Assembly: GCA_007129525.1 (NCBI GenBank) | Contig: SKVI01000249.1 | Span: forward strand, 1-11,585 | Reading direction: 5' to 3' | DNA: 11,585 nt | Source: Gemmatimonadota bacterium | GTDB taxonomy: Bacteria > Gemmatimonadota > Gemmatimonadetes > Longimicrobiales > Gaopeijiaceae | Shown here: positions 1-5,929 of the stretch, piece after piece | Position numbering within the stretch: position 1 is the stretch's first letter | How the letters are laid out: every line of letters starts with the position of its first letter | Position numbers and translations under genes: made by a program | The notes under the pieces: model-generated | What the model saw: the letters and a program-made list of their open reading frames with translations, nothing else | Databases searched by the model: none | What the model was told of the DNA's origin: nothing

Positions 1-139
1 GCTCCTGGGCGAGGACCCCGGGGGCATGCAGCAGCCCTCCCATGAGCACGCAGAATACGAGGACGAGGACGCCGAAACCGCAGTCTGCCGGGGGACGGCC
101 CGGGCTGCGAGGCAGGATTGGGTGGGCTGGGGTGCTCAT
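1..139 (-). CDS. N-terminus of a secreted or membrane-anchored protein, cut by the window edge
   Basis: Partial gene, 46 codons visible, reading off the left edge. It opens with ATG at 139, preceded on the minus strand by AGGAG (complement of 146-150) six bases upstream, a good ribosome binding site that decides the start. The N-terminus is Pro/Arg-rich (residues 1-19). A hydrophobic core follows at about residues 21-37 (GFGVLVLVFCVLMGGLL), and the segment ends in GVLAQE, which fits a signal peptidase I site after VLA. The product is therefore probably exported. It lies 98 nt downstream of the RDD-family gene on the same strand, so the two may be cotranscribed. The mature domain is outside the window, so no function can be given. 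Confidence 0.7.
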   Translation of the reverse strand, partial: MSTPAHPILPRSPGRPPADCGFGVLVLVFCVLMGGLLHAPGVLAQE

Positions 140-237
140 GGGCCGCTCCTATCGTCACAGGGTCGCAGGGTCTCCTCGGAAGAGGAAAGAAAAGGTATGA
201 AGCCGCCGGCGCCGCGGACAGGAGGAGCGTGGGAGGC

Positions 238-1557
238 CTACCTTGAACTCGCGCCCGGGTCGTCGATATCGGGCTCAGCCACGGGATCCACTGGTCCGTC
301 CACGGCACCCAGGGGCGGGCGGCCGTCCAGGATCACCGCCGTCGCCGCGATCTTGTCGTGGGTGGCCTGCCGGTTGGGGTCCCAGTAGACCTGGGCGAAC
401 CCGATGAGACCCGTGGCGAAGCCCGCCGCGTACCCTCCGTAGCGCTCGAAGGCCGTCCACCACGTGATGGGCTGACCGTCCAGTCGCACCACCCGCAACC
501 CGAAGAGCCGCTTGCCCGGCGTTCGACCGTTCCACCACACCAGGAAGACCGAAAAGTAGACGGCACCCCACCCGAAGCCGATTCCCAGGTCTTCGGCGAT
601 GCTCCGGAGCCACGCCCGGATCCCCGGCTCCCGGTCTTCCACGGTAAAAAGCGCGCGTTCGGCCCGTAGTCGGCTGTCCGCTTCCTCCGACAGGGCCTGT
701 TGGAGCGCCTCGATGGTGTCGGACGCCAGCTCGGCAGCGATCCGCTCCCGGAGAACCCACGCCGGCGTCTCCTCCTCCGCGGCTTCGGCATCCAGCTCCC
801 TCAGAAGCTCCGCGTAGGCCTCCAGCGCCTGAACGAGTTCTTCCCGGGGGACCGTGTCGGCGACCACGAGGTCCGCCTGGAGCTCAGACACCCCTGGGTC
901 CATCTCTTCTGCTTCCGGCGGGTCCGGCTCGTCCAGGTCCCACTCGGCGATGGCCGCTCGCCAATCGGCCGCGTCCGGTGCCACATCCCGAAGAAATTCC
1001 CGGAGCTCTTCCTCCGACATCCCGATGCGCTGCATGTGGCGGGCCAGCTCGCGGGCCGCCTCTCGGGCCTCGGCCTGCGACTCAGCCGCCCGAAACCTCT
1101 GCACCTCCCGGGCTCCCTCGAAGACGTCGAACACCCCGGGCTGGAGCACCACCTCCCGCCCCGGAACCGGGGGCGGGGGGGCCGGATCCCCCAGTCGGAG
1201 GGCCGTCTGCACTCCGCCCCAGACGGAGATCACCGTAACCAGAAGGATCAGGCCACCCACACAACCGGCCGACGAGCGGAGGGCCAGCGCCGGCAGCGGC
1301 AACTCGCCCCGATCCGTTCGCCCGCCTCGTAACGCGACGCGAAAGAAGAGGACCGCCAGCACGAGACCCAGGAGGACCCCCCCCACGCCGGCGGCCAGAA
1401 GGGCCACCAGAAGGAGATCCACCAGGAGGGCCGAGACCCGGCGCGGGTGCGTGGCCAGCGGGAGCCCCAGAAGCTCCGGGGCCACCGAGAAGGCGTGGGG
1501 GGTGATCCGGTCGCGGGGATCTGCGGACCGATCCCGGATTGTGGTGGTGGGGTCCAC
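238..1557 (-). CDS. RDD-family integral membrane protein with a ~200-residue acidic insertion
   Basis: A 439-residue protein with the two halves of an RDD domain. The first half has RRVSALLVD at 39-47, opening a long hydrophobic stretch (about 41-76), then another hydrophobic segment at about 98-118. The second half has a hydrophobic segment at about 325-342, the hallmark GRTPGKRLFGLRVV at 344-357, another membrane stretch near 370-391, and the terminal QATHDKIAATAVI at 397-409. Between the halves, residues about 120-325 are Glu/Ala/Arg-rich and predicted helical. This region is far longer than in ordinary RDD proteins, which are usually 130-200 residues in total. The start is GTG at 1557, with GAGG about 8 nt upstream. 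It is divergent from the SARP-like regulator and upstream of a secreted protein. RDD proteins have no single agreed role; transport or ion exchange has been proposed for some. The family call is firm, the function unknown. Confidence 0.88.
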   Translation of the reverse strand: MDPTTTIRDRSADPRDRITPHAFSVAPELLGLPLATHPRRVSALLVDLLLVALLAAGVGGVLLGLVLAVLFFRVALRGGRTDRGELPLPALALRSSAGCVGGLILLVTVISVWGGVQTALRLGDPAPPPPVPGREVVLQPGVFDVFEGAREVQRFRAAESQAEAREAARELARHMQRIGMSEEELREFLRDVAPDAADWRAAIAEWDLDEPDPPEAEEMDPGVSELQADLVVADTVPREELVQALEAYAELLRELDAEAAEEETPAWVLRERIAAELASDTIEALQQALSEEADSRLRAERALFTVEDREPGIRAWLRSIAEDLGIGFGWGAVYFSVFLVWWNGRTPGKRLFGLRVVRLDGQPITWWTAFERYGGYAAGFATGLIGFAQVYWDPNRQATHDKIAATAVILDGRPPLGAVDGPVDPVAEPDIDDPGASSR

Positions 1558-1772
1558 GCGGAGACCTCAAGCTGGTGGAAGGGTTCCCTGAGCCACCCAT
1601 ATCGACACCAATGGGGACGTGTCAAGCGACCAGGTGGAGCGCAGATCGGTTCCGGTTCCAATTTCCCATTCTCGCGGCTCCTCCTACATTGCGTCGTGCT
1701 GCTGTCGGTCTCCCGGAACGTCGGGCCTGCCAAGCGCTGGGCCGAGATCTCGCTCTCGAAAGCGGATGGGAC

Positions 1773-3980
1773 ATGGTGACACTGAGACTGTTGGGAGGAG
1801 TCAGCCTTCTGGATGACGCCGAGCCCGTTACCGGCCCAGCGGCTCAGCGGCACGCCTTGGCCATCCTGGCTCTCTTGGCCACATCGCCGGGCAATAGGAT
1901 GAGTCGAGAGAAGATGGTCGGATACCTGTGGCCCGAGGCACACGAACGAGTCGCCCGAAATCGGCTAAACACACATCTTCATACGGTTCGAAGGCAGCTG
2001 GGACCGGACCGCCTCCTCTCCGTTGGCACGGACCTCCGCCTGAACCGGCCGGCGGTGGCGTGTGATGTGTTCCGCTTCGAGGAGGCCCTCGAAGCCGGTG
2101 AGTACGAGGCGGCTGTGGACATCTACCGTGGACCCTTCCTGGACGGCTTCCACCTGACTGGCTCGGCTCCGTTCGACAAGCAGGTGGATCGCCATCGCGC
2201 CCAGCTTAGCCGCGATTATTGCACAGCCCTGGAGGCACTGGCGGAACGCGCCGAGCAGAGTGGCTCGCCCGAACAGGCGGCCGAATGGTTGCGTCGCCTC
2301 CTCGATGAGGACCCGTACAACTCTCGAATTACATGTCGCCTGATGGAGACCCTGGCCAGGGCAGGGGATCTCTCCTCCGCGATCCGCACGGCCGAGGAGC
2401 ATGCTCAGCGCCTGCGCAATGACCTCGGCGTTGCACCCAACGAGCAGGTTGCGGGGCTGGCACGCCGCCTGGAACTCGGGGAGGAGGTCAGCGACGTCGA
2501 AGGTGCGGCCGGCTCGAAGGGCTCGCCGCCCGCCGACGAGCGAGGCATCGCTGTGCTACCGTTTGAGGACCTGGGAGGAGGTGACCAGGCAAGGGTGCTG
2601 GCGAGCGGTCTCCATTCAGATCTCTTGACCCGCCTCGCCGGATTTTCCGGCCTGACGGTGATTTCGCGTTCCTCAGTCTTGCGGTTTGCGAAGACCCAGG
2701 AGCCCATTTCGGAGATCGGGGGCCAACTCGGTGTCGGAACCGTGTTGGAAGGGGAAGTCCAACAGGCCGGCGATCGCCTTCGGCTCAACGTACAGCTCAT
2801 CGACGCCCGCTCCGAGAGTCACCTGTGGGCCCAGACATTCGATCGGAAGATCACCGCCTCCGATCTCTTCGAGATCCAAAGCGAGCTGTCGGAGCTCATT
2901 GCATCCAGCCTGAGCGTGACCCTGTCATCAGAGGAGCGGCTTCGCGCACGTCGCAAACCCACAGGGAGCATGGAAGCCTATCGCCTCTGCCTGAGGGGAC
3001 GCGTGCTCCTCGAGTTGCGCACCGGTAGCCAGATGTGGAAGGCAGTCGAGTGGTTCCGACGCGCCACCGTCGTGGATCCGGGCTATGCTCAAGCGTGGAC
3101 GGGTCTCGCGCAAGCCCTTCTCATGCTCCACGAGTATGCCTACACCGTCCCGGAACAGGCCCTTGCTCAGGCGCGCCGTGCGGCGGAAAGGGCCGTCGAG
3201 CTGGACCCGAAGTCGCCGGAGGTGCAGGCAATCCTGGGACTTCTGCATGGGGCTGCGGGGGAAGGCGGACCCGCAATCCAGGCACTCCGCAGAGCCGTCC
3301 AGTTGAGCCCCAGTTACGCCGAAGCGCACAGCCTGCTCAGCTGGTATTCTCCGCTCCTGGGTCGAGTCAGCGAGGGTTGGAAGCACGCGGCGCGGGCCGT
3401 GGATCTGGATCCGCTTTCCCACGAGGCATGGGCAAACGTCGCCTACTGCCATGTGAGCCTGAACGAAGCCGAGGAGGCGCTGGCACCGGCCCGACGCTCC
3501 CGACAACTTCAGCCGGATTATCCGACGGCGCCGTTTTACGAGGGGCTCGCATTGTACCACCTCGGCGAATTGGACTCTGCCGCGGCCCTCCTTCGAACTG
3601 TGACTTTGGACTGGGCCCCGCCGGCCCCCGACGCGGTCGTGGCCCTGGCCGCGGTCCGGGCCGGCGAGCCGGAACCGGCTCGGAAGCTGCTCAGGAAAAT
3701 GCAAGCGTCCGATGGGGAGGGCGCCTCCTTCTACGAGGGGCTGATGCTAGCGGCTCTCCGGAGGTCGAACGAGGCGCTTGACGTCCTCGAGCGAATCGAG
3801 GCGTGGAACGCGTCCCCGCTGCTCCATTTCGGAAGTCGGTCGCTCAGGTATCACTTCCCCGAAATCCTGGGTCCCCTCCGCAGCGGCTCCCGGTTCCAGT
3901 TCATCCTGAACCAGATCGACCGCTCCTGGGGCGTGCGCCGCGACGATAGTCCAGATCACGCCAGGCTGCGTCCGGATTGA
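1773..3980 (+). CDS. SARP-like transcriptional regulator: wHTH-BTAD-TolB-like-TPR
   Basis: A 735-residue cytoplasmic regulator. Residues 1-95 form an OmpR/SARP-type winged helix, with an LRLLGGVSL opening and SREKMVGYLWPE...NRLNTHLHTVRRQLG. Residues 96-235 are the bacterial transcriptional activation domain (CDVFRFEEALEAGEYEAAVD, YRGPFLDGF, then helical repeats ending NDLGVAPNEQ). Residues about 257-385 match the TolB/FlgO-like domain found beside adenylate cyclase and BTAD modules (IAVLPFEDLG, DLLTRLAGFSGLTVISRSSV, LGVGTVLEGEVQ, LWAQTFDR). From about 400 to 640 there are TPR-like repeats (AVEWFRRATVVDPGYAQAW, AERAVELDPKSPEVQAILG). No NB-ARC ATPase is present. The ATG at 1773 is chosen because homology begins there; the open frame extends upstream to 1539 but would overlap the divergent RDD gene and encodes nothing recognisable. 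Only a weak GGATGGG precedes it. The ligand and regulon are unknown. Confidence 0.9.
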   Translation: MVTLRLLGGVSLLDDAEPVTGPAAQRHALAILALLATSPGNRMSREKMVGYLWPEAHERVARNRLNTHLHTVRRQLGPDRLLSVGTDLRLNRPAVACDVFRFEEALEAGEYEAAVDIYRGPFLDGFHLTGSAPFDKQVDRHRAQLSRDYCTALEALAERAEQSGSPEQAAEWLRRLLDEDPYNSRITCRLMETLARAGDLSSAIRTAEEHAQRLRNDLGVAPNEQVAGLARRLELGEEVSDVEGAAGSKGSPPADERGIAVLPFEDLGGGDQARVLASGLHSDLLTRLAGFSGLTVISRSSVLRFAKTQEPISEIGGQLGVGTVLEGEVQQAGDRLRLNVQLIDARSESHLWAQTFDRKITASDLFEIQSELSELIASSLSVTLSSEERLRARRKPTGSMEAYRLCLRGRVLLELRTGSQMWKAVEWFRRATVVDPGYAQAWTGLAQALLMLHEYAYTVPEQALAQARRAAERAVELDPKSPEVQAILGLLHGAAGEGGPAIQALRRAVQLSPSYAEAHSLLSWYSPLLGRVSEGWKHAARAVDLDPLSHEAWANVAYCHVSLNEAEEALAPARRSRQLQPDYPTAPFYEGLALYHLGELDSAAALLRTVTLDWAPPAPDAVVALAAVRAGEPEPARKLLRKMQASDGEGASFYEGLMLAALRRSNEALDVLERIEAWNASPLLHFGSRSLRYHFPEILGPLRSGSRFQFILNQIDRSWGVRRDDSPDHARLRPD

Positions 3981-3985
3981 TCGAC

Positions 3986-4023
3986 GGGTGCGGGGATCAC
4001 CACACCGATGGTGTTCTGCACCC
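3986..4023 (+). terminator. Hairpin just after the regulator stop codon
   Basis: Nested inverted repeats begin 5 nt after the TGA. An outer GGGTGC (3986-3991) can pair with GCACCC (4018-4023), and an inner CACCA (3998-4002) with TGGTG (4009-4013). There is no U-tract, so this is at best an imperfect intrinsic terminator or a 3'-end stabilising fold. Confidence 0.35.
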
Positions 4024-4041
4024 CGGAGGTCGGTGGCCAAC

Positions 4042-4079
4042 GGGTGTGGGGCAAATGAGAGGGTGTGGGGCAAATGAGA
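4042..4079. repeat. Perfect tandem duplication, 2 x 19 bp
   Basis: The 19-mer GGGTGTGGGGCAAATGAGA occurs at 4042-4060 and again, with no gap and no mismatch, at 4061-4079. It lies between two convergent genes, so it probably disturbs neither reading frame. It may be a recent slippage duplication or a two-copy binding site. Confidence 0.9.
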
Positions 4080-4153
4080 TTCCCGATGCCGCTCCGAGAC
4101 TCTGCGATCTCCTTTCGCTCCTCGAGGGCCCGACGTCACGCGCAGGACGAAGG

Positions 4154-4177
4154 AAGCTCCACCCCGCGCCGGAGCTT
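4154..4177 (-). terminator. Bidirectional hairpin between convergent genes
   Basis: AAGCTCC (4154-4160) and GGAGCTT (4171-4177) form a perfect 7-bp stem around a 10-nt loop. It starts 18 nt beyond the stop of the minus-strand copper monooxygenase gene. On the minus strand it is followed by a pyrimidine-rich CCTTCGTCC, on the plus strand by TTTGCC. It is a plausible terminator for the minus gene and could also serve the convergent regulator gene. The U-tract is poor. Confidence 0.5.
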
Positions 4178-4194
4178 TGCCGAGACGTCCTTCC

Positions 4195-5616
4195 TCAGCG
4201 CTCCCCCTCCCCGCTGACGATCTCCCTCTCGTCCAGTTGCAGCGCAATGTAGGAGAAGTTGAAGCACATCTCGTCGAACGACCCGAATCCGCCGTACACC
4301 ATCTCGGCGGTGTGATTTCGGAAGGTGCACTCCACCGAAATGGAGGCTCCGCCCAGTTCTTCGCGGGAAAAGATCTTGGGCTCCAGGAAGACGAAGTCCC
4401 GCTGCCAGTTCAGGTCCCACCGGGGAACGGACAGGAGGGTCTCCTTGCGTCCCGTCGGCTCCCTGAGAGTCACCTTTCCGGAGTGGCCGAAGGCATGCAT
4501 GTGGAGGTTGACGGAGTGGATCTCCAACGCCTCGATCTCCTCCTCCTCGACCTGGGCCACCCGTGAGATGTAGGGGAGCAGCGCCTCCAGGTTGTCCGTG
4601 ACCTCATAGGTGGCCATGCTCCCGGGCTCGATCACCATGGTCTCGTTGCGCTGGGCGTTGAGCCAATCCCCCCGGGTCTGGGGGAAGTGGAAGGCGGGCC
4701 GGTCCACCTCCGAGGCCACCTGGAAGTCCATGAGGGTTTCGGCGTCCTCCTGGCCCGGGGCGTCGGCGCTGTAGTAGTGCATCTGGACAATGAGGACCGC
4801 ACCGGGCTCCACCAGGATCCCGGTGCCTTCGGGAAACTGGTGGCCGTCCATCCCCGGAGCCCAGTGGGACAGCCAGAAGCTGTTCTGATCCAGCTCCCTG
4901 ACCCCATCCGGATACCGGGCTTCGTAGGCCTCGCGCTCGTCCCGCACACCCAACCGGTCCGGGACCGTTCCCCCGAAGCACTGGTAGCCCATGCCATCCT
5001 CTGCACCCTCCAGTTCCCTGAACCGGTCGGCCATCTCGGGGGTCGCTGCGTAGACCACCACGTGATGGGCCACCTGCAGGTTCCCGGGTCGCGCCCGGAA
5101 TCCGGTGACGTAGCCGGGCTCGTCGGCCGTCCAGTCCACCACGAAGCACCGGTAGTCGTCCGGTCGCTCCTGGGTCGGCAGATACGATGCGCCCGAGAAG
5201 ATGTCCAGGGTGACGTCGGATTCGAACGCGGGATGACCGTGCTCGTGGGCAACCGGGACGATCTCGGCGTCGGGCCGGGGATCGCCCAGCTCGTAGCCGC
5301 CGTCCCTCCACTGACGAACCATCTCCAGGAGCGCGGGGGTGAGCGTGGGGTCGTCCTTGTACGACTGGTGTCCCCCTTCGGCAATCCAGGGGGGCATCAT
5401 TCGCTCGAGCACCATGGCGGCCATCATGTGGCGTCGCTGGTACGTCTCCTCCGGATCTTCCATGGACCAACCCGGCCCGTCGGCCGTGTGGCAGCTCATG
5501 CAGTTCTCCAGCAGCACGGGACGGATGTCCGAGTAGTAGTCCTGTGCGGCCGCGGGAGCCGCAGCGAGCGCGAGCAAGAACCCGAGCGCGACGAATCGGT
5601 TGAAAATACAGGGCAT
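4195..5616 (-). CDS. Secreted cytochrome c / copper type II ascorbate-dependent monooxygenase-like fusion
   Basis: A 473-residue exported protein. Residues 1-24 are a signal peptide (LGFLLALAAAPAAAQD). A small heme domain follows: CMSCH at 39-43 binds heme c, and MMPPW at 73-77 offers a Met axial ligand. Residues about 125-465 resemble the PHM/dopamine beta-hydroxylase fold, and every expected copper ligand is present: HH at 184-185 (QVAHHVVVY) and H280 (VQMHYY) for the CuH site; H372 and H374 (LHMHAFGH) and M450 (FDEMCFNF) for the CuM site. The DDYRCF motif at 153-158 is also typical. By analogy it would hydroxylate a C-H bond with O2 in the periplasm, perhaps reduced through the heme domain rather than by ascorbate. 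The start is ATG at 5616, with GGGAG five bases upstream; the frame is open to 5913 but without a signal-like N-terminus. The substrate is unknown. Confidence 0.87.
   Translation of the reverse strand: MPCIFNRFVALGFLLALAAAPAAAQDYYSDIRPVLLENCMSCHTADGPGWSMEDPEETYQRRHMMAAMVLERMMPPWIAEGGHQSYKDDPTLTPALLEMVRQWRDGGYELGDPRPDAEIVPVAHEHGHPAFESDVTLDIFSGASYLPTQERPDDYRCFVVDWTADEPGYVTGFRARPGNLQVAHHVVVYAATPEMADRFRELEGAEDGMGYQCFGGTVPDRLGVRDEREAYEARYPDGVRELDQNSFWLSHWAPGMDGHQFPEGTGILVEPGAVLIVQMHYYSADAPGQEDAETLMDFQVASEVDRPAFHFPQTRGDWLNAQRNETMVIEPGSMATYEVTDNLEALLPYISRVAQVEEEEIEALEIHSVNLHMHAFGHSGKVTLREPTGRKETLLSVPRWDLNWQRDFVFLEPKIFSREELGGASISVECTFRNHTAEMVYGGFGSFDEMCFNFSYIALQLDEREIVSGEGER
5488..5502 (-). other. 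Heme c binding motif CXXCH in the copper monooxygenase
   Basis: These bases encode CMSCH (residues 39-43 of the fusion protein), the covalent heme c attachment signature. The motif sits 15 residues after the predicted signal cleavage site. It resembles the short cytochrome domains (DIRPVLLENCMSCH) common on secreted proteins of Acidobacteria, Planctomycetes and Gemmatimonadota. Confidence 0.85.
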
Positions 5617-5929
5617 ACGGTCTCCCGGGTCGGGCGAAGGAAGCTGACCACCAACAGTTGCGGCATAATATGCTCTCCCCACAGCTCCTGAGGCAAGCGC
5701 CTTCGCTCGCGGAAGCCTGGGCCCCGCGGGAATATGATCATCTGAGCCGCACCACTTGTTGCCGATCAGACTGCTGGAAACCGGGGAACAGCGCGGCGCG
5801 GTCTCGTTTACAGAGATCAGCCGGAAGCCGGATGGTGCGTGCAGACAGGCATGCCCCGGGCCGGACTCCGCGCTCCAACTCACTTCTCCCCCATCCCAAA
5901 CTGCTACGGCCACACGCCTGCGACACTAT
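5617..5929. promoter_or_regulatory. 313-nt divergent intergenic region between the copper monooxygenase and the DUF5916 barrel
   Basis: No gene is recognisable here. Open frames from both flanking genes run into it but encode nothing protein-like. On the minus strand TATTAT (complement of 5665-5670) is a good -10 candidate, giving a leader of roughly 40 nt for the copper gene. The nearest -35-like TTGCCT is 20 nt upstream, longer than ideal. An 8-bp palindrome ATGATCAT lies at 5734-5741, overlapping a possible plus-strand -10 (TATGAT, 5733-5738). No clear Shine-Dalgarno precedes the plus gene. Shared control of both genes is an inference from the layout. Confidence 0.4.

Noticed and set aside
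172..187. A small TCCTC/GAGGA hairpin between the RDD gene and the secreted protein
   Set aside because: The stem has only five base pairs and no U-tract, so it is too weak to call a terminator.
700..1591. Long plus-strand open frames opposite the RDD gene
   Set aside because: Their translations are Arg/Ser/Pro-rich low-complexity, while the minus strand carries clear RDD motifs and membrane helices.
1539..1772. An upstream extension of the SARP-like regulator
   Set aside because: The frame is open but would overlap the divergent RDD gene. It lacks the wHTH pattern, which begins exactly at the ATG at 1773.
4687..5691. A 334-codon plus-strand frame opposite the copper monooxygenase
   Set aside because: It has no recognisable domain. 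The minus strand has a signal peptide, the heme motif and all copper ligands.
5617..5913. An upstream extension of the copper monooxygenase frame
   Set aside because: The signal peptide begins at ATG 5616 with a good ribosome binding site. The extension would bury it and is not protein-like.
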